Positions 46,135 through 57,241 of a stretch of 64,000 nucleotides of DNA are shown piece after piece. The translations under genes and the position numbers were made by a program. The first letter of the stretch is position 1. Each line of letters starts with the position of its first letter. The stretch is from Mytilinidion resinicola (taxonomy: Eukaryota > Ascomycota > Dothideomycetes > Mytilinidiales > Mytilinidiaceae): positions 1,344,593 through 1,408,592 of the forward strand of contig NW_022985448.1 in the NCBI RefSeq assembly GCF_010093595.1, read 5' to 3'. The notes under the pieces were generated by a model. That model was not told the origin of the DNA, made no database searches, and worked only from the letters and a program-made list of their open reading frames with translations.

Positions 46135-46891
46135 GCCCTTTTTAGAAGAATCTAATACTCTTGTATCTCATATTTCTATCTCTCGTGCTCCTTAGCCCAC
46201 CCTCGTCAATTGCAAGTCCCCATATCTTTAGAAGAGATGTTCGGAGCACAACTGCCTTGATGCGCACTTTCAGCTCCAAATCGGACTCGCTTTTTCCGTG
46301 GGATGGGGGCGGGACGGGCCCTCGATCTCAGGAGGGTTGGAGAATGATGTTGGCAAGTGACTATTAAACACAGCAATTGGTCGGTTGGGCCTTTTACCTT
46401 TGTTTTTTAAGAGATTCAAGGAACGAAGATTCCTCCCGAAACGGTGTCCACGGAAAATGATTACCTCTTGTAGAAGAACGCGCATAAGTACAAGCTTAGC
46501 CGCGAGGAAGCTGCAGATGACCTCCATGATGCCATGACGGTGCAGAGCTGGCAGAGGCGATTCTGAACATACTAGTATCTTGGTGGTCTTGGATATATAT
46601 CGTATACACCACGATCTCCACTAAATAGATTAATATTGCGGCTCACCATACGTTTTATACGAGTAAGTACAAAGGTATGCTCGCATGAACCCGCACCGTC
46701 CATCCCATCCCAATCCGGCTCCCGCAGCATGGTTTTAGCGAACACTAACGGACGGCCCCGCACCCACCTGCAGTGGAGGACGGACCCATCAACCAGGCAC
46801 CAGTCCAAAACCCTATTTCCAGCATCCTTGCCCTCCCTCATCCCAACCCTCACATGCTGCCTCACAATCTCTCCTCCTCTTCTAAAGCAAT
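46135..46891. other. Intergenic, nothing seen
   Basis: Promoter region of the CaaX-ending gene. Small frames on both strands without support. Confidence 0.55.
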
Positions 46892-47739
46892 ATGAAAGCT
46901 CGCTTCTGGGATGGATCCGAAGACCCCTGCCCCCACGACGAGCGCGGCAGACCACCCTACGTGACGCTCCGCGCACCAGACCGCTCTGCTACTTCTCCTT
47001 CACCGAAGGTGCCGGCGAAAGTGCCGCCTGGGAGCGCGACGTGGTATCTCTCGCATTCGACGCATGAGCGCTGGAGGGGAAAGCGGAATGTGCGGCTGCG
47101 GTGGGTGAAAGCGGAGGAAGGCGATGAGCAGGGCAGCATGGAGCTAGAGTGGTCGTGGCAAGAGATGGACCGAGACGAGGTACAGCGAGTGCGCGTAGCC
47201 GCTGCTGCTAGCGAGCATCGCTATGTCGTGCTTGGGACGGGGAAGGAGGGGACTTTGGAGGGTTGGATGATTGAGACGGAGTATGGGATTGAGGATTCTT
47301 CGGGTGAGTGATGCTTTCATTAGTAGTAAGGAGAACTCTAGAAGGGGTACTGGGTCTGACGTTGAGACGTGAAGGCGAAGTCCGTGGCGATTGGCGTTCT
47401 AGTTGGCTTGTGTTGTTCGCCCCCGCGACTGGACTCGAGTCGGCTGGTGTGGATGTCCTCACGACGAGGCTGAGGATTGAGAAGGAGACGAGGAGAATGT
47501 ATGTGGCGAAGGCTTCGACTGTAGAGCAGATCAAGGATGCGTTTCTTGGGATGGATACAGACATTCCCAAGGATCTTCTAAGTGATTTGTTTGAGGTTAA
47601 GGTTGACGATGAGAGAGATCAAGATGAGTTGCCGAAATTGAGCCCCAAAGAGCAAGGGATCTGGAGTCCGGGAGATGACATCGATGAGACTAAAATCAAT
47701 GAGCCTAAAAGTGATTGCTGGAAGTGCGTTGTTCAGTAA
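46892..47739 (+). CDS. Hypothetical protein with C-terminal CaaX box, 269 aa
   Basis: Two exons, 46892-47303 and 47342-47739, with a 38-bp intron (GTGAGT...CTCTAG), phase 1, joining GIEDSSEGVLGLTLRREGEV. Start MKARFWDGSEDPCPHDERGR. The first half is Trp/Arg-rich and beta-like (VRLRWVKAEEGDEQGSMELE); the second half has TRLRIEKETRRMYVAKAST and a helical EQIKDAFLGMDTDIPKDLLS. The last residues are SDCWKCVVQ: CVVQ fits a CaaX box with Gln at the end, usually farnesylated, and the extra Cys three residues upstream could be palmitoylated. This predicts a membrane-tethered cytosolic protein. Family not recognised. The intron is very short, so its exact borders are less certain. Confidence 0.6.
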
Positions 47740-48119
47740 GCTGTATTGATGGATCTACGAGGAACTGAGATTCATAGTAGATGTGATATAAAGATTCTGA
47801 TATGTACAAAAGCAGAAAAGTATATACAGGAAAAAGATGAAACGATTGGGATGATACACGACTTGTCAAATTCCTCCTCAAGACATGCCATATCGAGAGT
47901 AAGTATGTACAAAGCGAATGTAAGAAAGAGACTTCCGTACTATTTTACAAAACGTTCCGTCGTTCCCGCGTAAAGAACGACATTCACAAGAGCGAGTGAC
48001 TAGAAAGACTGAAAGAGCGAAATATGCAAGAAATGATTGTAGTAGACGCAAAACGCGAAAGTGCTAGGAGACCGACCACTTCGTCGCAGCACATCTGAGA
48101 GCCTGCAATTCTCTCTTCT
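47740..48119. other. Convergent intergenic region
   Basis: 3' flanks of two converging genes, AT-rich; no gene. Confidence 0.6.
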
Positions 48120-49481
48120 TTAACCGGCATATCCGCCGACGTAAATTGTCAAGAGTTGAGGATTCGCATCCGACACAACACCAGCCGCATTCTCTCCGGA
48201 AGGGTTGACATCGTCGTATGAGAAAGCGTAGCCCTTGTTGTCGGTCTCGTACTTATGCACATACTGACTATAACGATGGGTCGGCGCAGTAGTATAGTAA
48301 CTACTACTATCCAGGGACGGCTGCACATCACCACCTGAAAGCAGCAACGTCGTGCGAGCAAAGGCAGCACACAACCGCGGCGCCACAGCATAATGGATTG
48401 CATTATCGTTGGCACGGTCGATATAAAAGGTCCCGCTATTGCACCCAAAGATATCCTGAGGAACGGGCTTCGCGTAGCTGCGATTATCGCCAGCGCAATT
48501 CAACACATCGCCCGACGTCCTGCAAGCGACATCGCCGGAAGTGGACTGAGTGTTGATGGTCAGGTCCTTGGTGGAGTACGTGCTCCAGACGGTGTTGATG
48601 TGGTCTGTGAAGTAACTGGAGAACGCATCCGGAGCCAAGTCAAGGTACTTTGTGGGCGCAAGGACACGCAGTAGCTTGCCGTTGCTGTCTTTCATGCAGA
48701 GCTGGTCCCAAGGCTGGCCGTCCTGTCCAGCTACTGTGGTCAGGTCGTTGCAGATCGAAGACGCCGCACCGGCTTGAAGGCCTTTGACGGTTTGGACGCT
48801 GCCATCTCCGGCGATCATTGACATTGACAGCACGAGGCCAACGAAGTCGACGTAGCTAATGTTGGCGTAGAGGCCGCCATCGTTGTTTGTGAGCTCGACG
48901 AAGCCCCAGTTGACGCCGGCGTTGGGATCTGAGGGGTTGTTTGCAGCAGGTTCAACGAGGCCGGCGCCGCCGTTGCTGTCTATTGAGACGACGAAGAACT
49001 GAAGATTTCCCTCAGCGAAGTACACTCGAGCGGAGGAGATGTAGCCAGGTAGTTGAATATTGGTCGTAGTTCCTTTGGCACCGAGAGGAATATTCACGTT
49101 GCCGGTGATGGCGATTGGCGTTGTGGAACCCTGTGGATTTGGATAGTACCAGGTTCCGTCGGCCTGAAGCATCACAATGTTGTTATCCACATCTCGCCCC
49201 GTGACATAGGCACTTATCTGGGCTCCGTCGAAGTTGTTGACGAGAGCGAATGAAAGTTTCTCGGTGGCTTGGATACGAGGCACAGAGACCGTCCCGTTGT
49301 GACTTGGATGAACAGTGCCGTTGACGGTGTTATCCGCAGTAATTATAATGTCATCGACGGTACCTGGTGTTACGACGATCCCGGTGGATCTAGATAATAG
49401 TCTGCCGGAGATAGGTGCTGCCAGAGCTTGTCCAATAAGGCTGGCAGCAGTAGCAATTGCTAGAGCAGCGAAAGCCCGCAT
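48120..49481 (-). CDS. Secreted GH64 endo-1,3-beta-glucanase, 453 aa
   Basis: Glycoside hydrolase family 64 enzyme with a thaumatin-like fold that cuts beta-1,3-glucan, releasing mainly pentasaccharides in characterised members; in fungi it serves wall turnover or attack on other fungal walls. Single exon. Signal peptide MRAFAALAIATAASLIGQAL with cleavage near ALAA/PISGR. Family blocks in order: KLSFALVNNFDGAQISAYVT, MLQADGTWYYPNPQG, GYISSARVYFAEGNLQFFV, LVEPAANNPSDPNAGVNWGF, VELTNNDGGLYANISYVDFV, GAASSICNDL, FYIDRANDNAIHYAVAPRLC and SYDDVNPSGENAAG. The Glu and Asp candidates (VEP and the WGFVELTNND region) are present. Length fits the family. Confidence 0.92.
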   Translation of the reverse strand: MRAFAALAIATAASLIGQALAAPISGRLLSRSTGIVVTPGTVDDIIITADNTVNGTVHPSHNGTVSVPRIQATEKLSFALVNNFDGAQISAYVTGRDVDNNIVMLQADGTWYYPNPQGSTTPIAITGNVNIPLGAKGTTTNIQLPGYISSARVYFAEGNLQFFVVSIDSNGGAGLVEPAANNPSDPNAGVNWGFVELTNNDGGLYANISYVDFVGLVLSMSMIAGDGSVQTVKGLQAGAASSICNDLTTVAGQDGQPWDQLCMKDSNGKLLRVLAPTKYLDLAPDAFSSYFTDHINTVWSTYSTKDLTINTQSTSGDVACRTSGDVLNCAGDNRSYAKPVPQDIFGCNSGTFYIDRANDNAIHYAVAPRLCAAFARTTLLLSGGDVQPSLDSSSYYTTAPTHRYSQYVHKYETDNKGYAFSYDDVNPSGENAAGVVSDANPQLLTIYVGGYAG

Positions 49482-52400
49482 TTCGAAATATGTAAAGGAA
49501 TGGCTGGACTCTCAATTGAATGGAGAAGACGTAAAATATTTGATGGTAATGATTGACTAGAGCCCCAAAGGACCAAATGAATGGGTTTCAAATAAGGACA
49601 GCGATAGAAAAGCGGCAAATGAGTGGCCGGAAAGAGAAGAAAAGACGGTGGAGAAGGAATGACACTTCAAAAGATGATGGAAGAATACAGTTGGGGTATA
49701 ACGCTACTTATATTCAATGGTACTTTGAGACAGCCCGCGGCAGCTACTTCTGCCTACATCCACACCAGGGCGGCATAGAGCTCTGGTTACATCGAACCCG
49801 ATCAAGGATCAGTATTGTGGCTTGGTAAATTTGTAGGGGGTGTCGGAAGACTGACTAGGGTAAGACGTAATGGACAAACTGAAGGAAGGTAACGTTCTAT
49901 TCGGAGCTCGCGCAGAATCGAACACTGGCGAAGGCGCGAGCTGGGGTAGCCCGGCGAAACTGTTTTCATGGGCCAAAATGATATGGTTGCGCCTTTTCCT
50001 ATTTCTCAATGTCTTCTAACGTGCTCTAAGTAGTGACCGATGAGCGGATATACTTTTGATGAAGTCATTTGCAGCTCGTCGCACACCGTGTTCTCTTTCT
50101 TGTGAAATCCGGAGCCTACAGCGTCAAGGCGCATCCGGTGAGCTAGCGCAGATTTGAAGCCACGGATGTAATAGGTAGGATTAGAACGGAGGAAGCCCTT
50201 TTCTGGACTAATTCTTACCAAAGCTGATTTATAACTGTTAAAAAGCAAGGTACCAAGAAGCGTTACTTTCCGGATTATCCCACTTCTGCGGCTGACTTTC
50301 GTGGCTTGCTTTCCGCGCTCGTTCCCCGGATGCGCCTACATGCTGTAGTATAAGACGTCAACCAAAGCAGTGCTATGTTTTCTGATCGCAATGGGCGGAT
50401 GAAGGGTGCAAGAAAGACATGGGGGCTAGTTTAGTGGGCCACATGTTCGGTGATAGGGACAGGGCCTCGAAAGGATGCTTGGTCTCCAACTCTAGAGAAG
50501 GCTGTGTTGGAGGAGGGAGAATGCGCGAAGGATTCGGTGCGTTCCATCTGCTTGATTAAGAGACAACCACGAAATAGTACGACATGATACGCACGCCACC
50601 GCCTACTAGTCCTCGACCTGGAGATGTAGCGGGCAGGGTGAGAGTAATCGGAAGGTGGCTGTTGTACTCCAGGGGTATAAATGAAAGAGATATAGTCATC
50701 GGTTTGGTGCTAGGCTGACCTGGTTCCCTATTAGAAAAACATCCGATCGCTCTCATGATGCTGCTAGCACACCAATGGTCGGTAAGTGCGCAGTGCGTGC
50801 TAGATGGAGCATCGGTACCTACATCTGCCGGGAGATGACCCTGATCGACAGCTAGCATTGGATGCGTTCCTCGGCATTCGAAAGACCCTGAAAGAAGAGC
50901 TGTCTTGTGGGCCCCAAATCCCATAACTGTAACCGTTCGTGGGCGTTGTGATCTATTCTTACGAGCGTGATCAGAAAGCGATAAAACATTCTCTCCTAAT
51001 TGAACTCAGTAAATGCAATTGAGGGTTCATACTGTATTGGGCAGCAATGTGCAATTCCACGTCGTGGTCCTGCACACCTATCCATGGATGGTTTGAAAAT
51101 GAGGGGAGACCTTAAACGGAGAGAAAATATCTGCCTTCCTTCGTAACTCTAGCCGTGCAGGGATGAGCATCCAACGAATTAATTGCCGGCACCTCGCTGG
51201 CGATTTTTACTTGTATTGGTTAGCAAAACCTGGAAACTGCTTTGTTTCGACAGCAGAGCAGAGGGAAGTATGCCTGACTATTATCGAGACAGGTTAGCCT
51301 CATCCAGATCGTCGACCATCGTAGATATTGAAGTCACCCCTGGGGTACTACGCCACGCTGTCAGGGTACAGGGTCCAGGTCCTATGATGCCTGTTCGTAA
51401 GCTTGTGAATGCTTACCTGCCACCCGTATGAAGGAGTTCGATACAGTTTCGAGATCCGGTCGGTGTGTGTGATAATCCCCTTGAAAAGATGGAGCACGCG
51501 CTTATTAATCTCACGGGTTTGCCTATACCGAGACCTATTCTCGAGCCATTTTCGGACTACTCTACAGCGAGCCGCAGTTAGCTTAGGAGTGAAAAAGGAT
51601 GCAAGCGGCCGTTGCTGAATCTTTGTGAGAATGCTCAAAGAACTGTAGCTTGTTGCTATACAAGTTTGGTATTATCACATGTCCACAATATGAGGCTAGG
51701 TGCTCAGCTTCATTTGGAACAAACCGACTAACGGGCAACCATGGACACTCCGAGCCGCCAAGCTACTAGGGGCAACTTGACGTTTTCTGAGTTGAGGTTC
51801 TATTGAATGCGGCTATTGGCCATAGTCAACTTCTTGGTTCTGATACTCATTCGATAGCAGATTACGAGACACAGAACTGTGTGTCGTAAACATTCGGATT
51901 GATCGCCGATAGTGCCTGAGAGTATAAATGACGAGGTTTCCTAAATGAGCAATTTTGGAGTGAGAAAATGGGGAGAACTTTAGTAGTCTGACAGTGGCTG
52001 CTTTGCACGCATTTCATAGTTTTTGCGGCATGGCCTGACCCAAGAGATACTGCGGAATCCCGTCTCATACTCCTTCCACGGAGATCCTTGGCGAAGTGGA
52101 GGGCAAATGGTAAGCCATGTGACACATGACCGGGCTTTCGGGACGCGGAAAGGACCCGATTGCTTTTGGTCAGCAGAGTGTGGTAATCGCGGAGCTATAA
52201 GCAGATAGCGTCAGTTGGGGCATTAGTGGACTTACTCATGGGCGCTTGAGGAGGAAAGGCAACGAATAGCTGCTGTTTGGACCTCGTAATGCATGCGAAC
52301 AGGCCAATGATTGTAGCTCCACCTTTTTGCTTGAATGGTACCTAGAACAGTGTCATGCGCTCAATTTCACGATCATGGAGAATTGTGGCAGTCGTATCGG

Positions 52401-52822
52401 ACGAATGTAGTTCTGCTCGCACTCACTAATATTTGCCTCCCCACCGACTTCTTACCAACGAGCATGTCTTTCTTCAATGTGAACGCCGTAAGTGAGCACC
52501 ACGTGACAAATGAAAGATGCCGTCAGAAGTGCATTGAATCATAGAGAAATTAGGTTGAGACAGCAAACCCCGTCCCGCCTCCGTCTAACGCATAAACCGA
52601 TTGAAAGAAAGCAGGAATAAACAATGCAAGCAAAGGAGCTATGGAGTAGCCAAAGCACTTCCATGTAGAGCAAGTTCAGTCTCCTTGAACTTACTCCTTT
52701 CTTCTCGTTGTTCGCCTTGGGCTGATGAGGTCCCATTTCTCCACCCAATGAAACTCTTTCGTTCATGTCTCGTCGTACGTCCCAGATCTTCGTAGCTTGT
52801 CACTCTCTTTTCGCTACGGCGC
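49482..52822. other. 3.3-kb region without a convincing gene
   Basis: Frames of 60-120 codons on both strands (for example 50556-50924 minus, 51348-51638 minus) have no domain, start context or codon pattern to support them. Contains the inverted repeat at 49905-49942. Confidence 0.5.
49905..49942. repeat. Perfect 9-bp inverted repeat (hairpin)
   Basis: AGCTCGCGC at 49905-49913 is the exact reverse complement of GCGCGAGCT at 49934-49942, with a 20-nt loop containing GAATCGAAC. It is not a tRNA: there is no D arm or acceptor stem around it. Confidence 0.75.
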
Positions 52823-54245
52823 TTATTGAGATGCGCATTGTACACGCTCGGCTCCTGGGTGCATCTCGTCGTCATCATCATCCATGGCCATACCTCTGGC
52901 GCGTGCCTGTTCTCGAGTAGGATCGACGGAGTCCAAAGTGAAGTCCTCCGTCATCGCATCAGGAGGTGGCTGGATGTCGACCTTTCGGGGGGGTAGTATC
53001 CGCTCAAGAGCCTGCCTGGCCTCCTCGGTCATTGGGCCGTCGTCAGGACCGGTGATCTTTTCGGGGAACTTGACGTCGAATTGGATGTAGAGGTTTCCAT
53101 GGTCATGGTGGCGGTAGGATGGCATACCCTGACCACGGATGACCTTAACTTCACCTGTTCGAGGTTAAATATGAATTTTCTTCAAACTGCAGAGTTTGGG
53201 ATTACTTACCTGGGCTGATGACTTCACCCGGAGTGATCTCCACGGTCAGCCATCTCTCGTCGAGGTGCTCGATATGGATTGCGCCGCCAGCCAAAGCAGT
53301 CAAAAGGTCGATTTCAGCGTGGTAGAAGAGATCGTCATCCTTGCGTTGGAATCGAGCGTGTGGCTTCTGCTCAATCTCGAAGACCACATCTCCAGGCTCA
53401 ACACCGGGGAGCTGGTCGCCCTCGCCACGGAACTCGATTTTAGTGCCAGGCTTAACGCCACGGTCAACATGAACGTGCAGAACCTTCCGCTCGATGGTAG
53501 TCTTCTTGCCGTTGCACTGCTTGCACCGGTCGCGATCGCGGATGATCTCGCCCTCGCCCTGGCAGTCTGGGCAGACGGTCTGGAAGCGTTGGATCATGGG
53601 ACCCATCTGGCGCATCATGGTCTTCATGCCACGGCCGTCGCATCCGGTGCACTTCTTGACTGCTCCTTCTTTGCCACCACGGCCATCGCATTTGGGGCAG
53701 ATGACCGACTTCTGCAGGGCGAGTTTCGAGATCTTGCCGCGGTAGATATCTTCGAGGGAGACTTTGTGAACGTGCGAAATCGTTCTCGCTTTCTTTGGGC
53801 CCGTCTCGCGCATACCGCCGCCAAACATGCCCCCGAAGGGTCCTCCACCCCCACCAAAGAATTGTGCGAAAAGGTCCTCAGCGGCCATGCCGCCACCTGC
53901 GCCACCCTGCTCAAGACCCTCCTCTCCATACTGATCGTAGAGACTCCTCCTCTGGGGATCCGATAGGACTTCGTACGCATGTGAAAGGTCCTTGAACTTA
54001 TCGGCGGCATCTGGGTTGTGGGCATTCTTGTCTGCAAAGCGGCGGTTAGAGATCTGATGAGTGGACACTTTGGTTGTCTGGGCCCTTACCTGGATGGTGC
54101 TTCAGTGCGCCCTTCTTGTAGGCGGACTTCAGCTGGGCCTCTGTGCAGTCTGTGGGGACCTGCGAAGGTTAGCACTAGGTTCAAATTACTCAGAGAAAGT
54201 TGTCCATACCCCCAGAATATCGTAAAACTTTGTTTCCTTCACCAT
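52823..54245 (-). CDS. YDJ1: Type I Hsp40 co-chaperone, Ydj1/Mas5 homolog, 419 aa
   Basis: Cytosolic DnaJ that hands clients to Hsp70 and supports protein import. Exons: 54245-54210, 54159-54090, 54031-53210, 53154-52823; phases agree. J domain (1-70): MVKETKFYDILGVPTDCTEA, AYKKGALKHHPDKNAH; the HPD triad is split by the second intron (HHP|D). Gly-rich GAGGGMAAEDLFAQFFGGGG. Four zinc-finger CxxCxGxG repeats: CPKCDGRGG, CTGCDGRGM, CPDCQGEGE, CKQCNGKKT; the last has Asn-Gly-Lys in place of xGxG as in yeast Ydj1. The C-terminal substrate domains end HPGAERVQCASQ: CASQ is a CaaX farnesylation box identical to that of yeast Ydj1. Confidence 0.96.
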
Positions 54246-55073
54246 GATTGCGATCTGGAGCTTTTTCGGCTACTCGACGGTTGGATGAGGGGAAGTGGCG
54301 GGGAGAAGGCGAGGTGTGGACGGAGGTTGAAGCGTCTGCAAGGCTTCTATTCGCACTGGGCCTGTTGCAAAAGAGAGGTCAGTCAAGTGCGCTGGAGAGG
54401 AGGGGTCCGGTTAGCGAGTTATTTGGGGTTGTGAGCTCGCACAAGCATGCGCAAGCAGGCTGACGGAGGTTGAACTGACCTTGTCGAGGTACAAAGGCGA
54501 TGCTCTTGTGGCGGCCGGACTGTGCTGGAAGTTCGAGGGCGGAAAAGCTAGGTGCAAAGCGACTCGGTTGGAGTGTTATTTGAAGTGCTGAGTTGTTGAA
54601 AAGTTGTGGGGGAATAATGGGAGCCGTAGATGTTGAAGGAGTGATCCACGGGTCGAATGCGGCGCCGAGCCAAGATTCCAATTCTTTCGATTGTCTTCCA
54701 CAAGGCGCTGCAGCCTTGCACAACGTTAACGCACCGGCAAATGCCTCACGAGGAACGATGAGGTGAGCGAGGTGGCGAGGCAGAGCTTGCGACCACGAAA
54801 TCACTGGCTGGAGGCGTGTAGGAGCGATGAGGAAGCAAATGGAGGCGTGTACACTTTGGTACGGCACAACTCACAGGCCCGACGTCCTGCATCCGCGCCA
54901 GCACAGCAAATCAGCGTGAGAGCTATTCAAAGAGCCCAGCCGCCTTATCCTCGCCGATTGGCGAGCGACGGCGAGGAACGGCGTGTCCGTAATAGAGCGC
55001 TAAATCCAGCCTGCTTCTAGGCGCTGCTGTCTCCCCACCACTGTCCTTCTATTTCCTTCTATCCGTCTTGATA
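54246..55073. promoter_or_regulatory. Divergent promoter region YDJ1 / FCY1
   Basis: 828 bp between divergent starts. A 162-codon minus frame (54379-54867) crosses it but has low-complexity Pro/Ala/Ser content and no domain, so I read it as leader sequence. No exact three-unit heat-shock element was found by eye. Confidence 0.5.
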
Positions 55074-55705
55074 ATGGAGAGTGACATCGGCTTCACGGCA
55101 GCCCTGGAAGAGGCGAAGCAAGGCAGCCAGGAGGGTGGAGTTCCAATTGGAGCTGCCTTGGTCTCCGCCGACGGGAAGATTCTGGGTCGAGGCCATAATC
55201 AGCGCATTCAAAAGGGAAGCGCCACTCTCCATGTGAGTCGGGATAGTTTCACCGCAGGAGCTGCGCTGTTTTATTGGCCCTGACGTTTCTTGTACCAGGC
55301 GGAAATATCAGCGCTTGAAAATGCTGGAAGATTGCCGGCTGCAACGTATCGGGGTGCCACAATGTATACCACACTTTCGCCGTGTGACATGTGCACGGGG
55401 GCTTGTGTCATGTACCAAGTAAAACGAGTAGTTATCGGTATGTAGTCTTGGAAACCGATGTTCAGCCTGTTACTGTGCACAATAGGCTGAACGCTCCAGG
55501 CGAAAACAAAACATTCGTGGGCGGCGAAGACTACCTTAAGCAGAAAGGGGTTGAAGTGGTCATTCTGAAGAGCGACGAATGTCAGGAGTTGATGAAGAAG
55601 TTTATCAAGGAGAAGCCTGATGACTGGTTCGTTATGAACTATGCTCTATATAGACTAATATCTAATACATCTACTAGGAATGAAGACATAGGCGAGGAGC
55701 TATAG
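55074..55705 (+). CDS. FCY1: Cytosine deaminase, 150 aa
   Basis: Zinc-dependent pyrimidine salvage enzyme that converts cytosine to uracil and activates 5-fluorocytosine. Exons: 55074-55232, 55299-55437, 55500-55626, 55678-55705; phases agree. ATG at 55074 (MESDIGFTAALEEAKQG); the frame upstream has only TTG. Zinc site: His and Glu in LHAEISALENAG (made by the first join) and both Cys in TTLSPCDMCTGACVMY. ENKTFVGGEDYLKQKGVEVV matches yeast Fcy1. The last exon is only 28 nt: the donor GTTCGT splits the Trp codon and the acceptor CTAG gives DDWNEDIGEEL, close to the yeast ending. Without this splice the frame would run on with an unrelated insert (FVMNYALYRLISNTS). Confidence 0.94.
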
Positions 55706-55770
55706 ATCTAGCGCCCTTTTTATCTAATACAATCAAGGAGTTCTTTCATTGACGCTTTTGTTGATACACA

Positions 55771-57073
55771 TCATGATGATCCAGCATACTTGTGGATTTC
55801 TTCAAAGAAGAACTTCAAATCCTCTGGCTTGACGAAAGGAGTGATGCCTGGGTCACGTTAGAAGAGGGCGCGACTTTCATAGAATGAAGAACTCACCATG
55901 CCCGAGATTAGCAATCCATCCCTGTTTGCCTCCCCCAAATCCTGTCACCATCTGCTTCACGACGCTCGTTATTGCTTCCCTGCCGCCATACAACACTCCT
56001 GGATCTGCGTTTCCCTGGAGCACCTTCCCTTTCGCTTGAGCGATCTTGTACGCCGCCGCCGGGTCCTGGAGCCAATCGAGACCGATCACGTTGTAGTTCG
56101 ACTCGCAGAGGTCCTCCAGCGCATACCACGCGCCTTTAGCAAACACTGTCATAGGAACCGGCTCTTGGCCCAATTCTTTTAGCCGCGCAGGCAGGTGGTC
56201 GGCAATGTAGTTCAGGTATGGAAGTGAGAATGTTTTGAACGATGCTGGCGAAAGTTCTCCGGCCCACGAGTCAAATACCTGAATCATCTGTTCCGTGTCA
56301 GTACACCTGCCGTCCTCGAGGAAGCACATCACGCACCTGTGCTCCTGCAACTACTTGCAAAGCCAAGTACTCGACGCAAAGCTCGGCTATCTTTTGGAGA
56401 AGGGCCTGGCTTTCTTTGGGATACCTGAATACCCAAGTCTTGACCTGAATGAACATTTTGCTCCCGCCGCCTTCCACCATGTAGCTGAGCAACGTCCAAG
56501 GGGCACCGCAGAAGCCTATAAGGGGAACTCTGCCTCTTAGCTTCTGTCTTGTGAGTGTGATGGCCTTGTATACATAGTCAAGCGACTCCTTGACGTCGAC
56601 CTTGCGCTCCATGACCTCTTTATATTGCTTGTCGTCGGGTGACTCTAATGGCTCCGGGAAATGCGGCCCTTTCTTGTCCACCATTATAACCTCCATGCCC
56701 ATCGCTTGTGGAATGACTAGAATGTCCGAAAATATGATTGCTGCGTCGATGAGACCGGCGAAGCGTTCGATGGGTTGGAGAGTGAGGGTAGAGGCAATCT
56801 CAGGCGAGCGGCAGCATTCGAAGAAATCGTGCCCTCCTTTTGCTTCATGATACTCGGGGAGATACCGTCCAGCTGCAGAACCAGGTGAGCGAATGCATTC
56901 TTCGAGGTCTGTATTTCTTACCTTGACGCATAACCCACATAGGCGGACGTTCCACCCTCTCCCCTGCTCCATTGATTAGCTTGTGGCCATGGAAACATTG
57001 ACGGGGGCGGTGGACTACCTCTTGCAGTCCTCAACAGCAGATCATTCTGCATCTCTTCGAATTGCGGTGCCAT
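55771..57073 (-). CDS. HEM12: Uroporphyrinogen decarboxylase, 366 aa
   Basis: Cytosolic heme-pathway enzyme removing four acetate carboxyls from uroporphyrinogen III to give coproporphyrinogen III. Exons: 57073-57019, 56963-56922, 56872-56337, 56287-55897, 55847-55771; phases agree. Start [20 protein letters not shown]. The second exon (42 nt) supplies [12 protein letters not shown], which joins to [10 protein letters not shown]: the invariant PxWxMRQAGRYxPEY substrate-binding motif exists only after splicing. [15 protein letters not shown] carries the catalytic Asp; [20 protein letters not shown] is the second signature; the end is [20 protein letters not shown]. Length is standard for fungi. 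Confidence 0.96.
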
Positions 57074-57241
57074 GGTGTCTTGCTGGTGGGGTGTCCAAAC
57101 TCCGATTTCGATGACACCAGTTCCCCCGCGTCACACTAGTGTTCATTTCGAGTTAGACCAAGTCGAACCCCTGTATCTCGAAGAGCAACACCACACAGAT
57201 ATCTCCGTCCATCACGCCGTCACACAATCCGTCTGCTTCAG
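57074..57241. promoter_or_regulatory. Compact bidirectional promoter HEM12 / MSH1
   Basis: Only 168 bp separate the two divergent ATGs, so both genes must share regulatory DNA and have short leaders. No TATA box; pyrimidine-rich tracts face each gene. Confidence 0.7.

Noticed and set aside
49905..49942. Possible tRNA or small structured RNA at the 9-bp inverted repeat
   Set aside because: Only a single hairpin is present; there is no box A/B pair and no further stems.
50556..50924. 122-codon minus-strand frame in the 49.5-52.8 kb gap
   Set aside because: Mixed composition without hydrophobic pattern, domain or good start context; not supportable as a gene.
53196..53966. 256-codon plus-strand frame over the DnaJ gene
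   Set aside because: It mirrors the conserved zinc-finger and C-terminal region of YDJ1 on the other strand.
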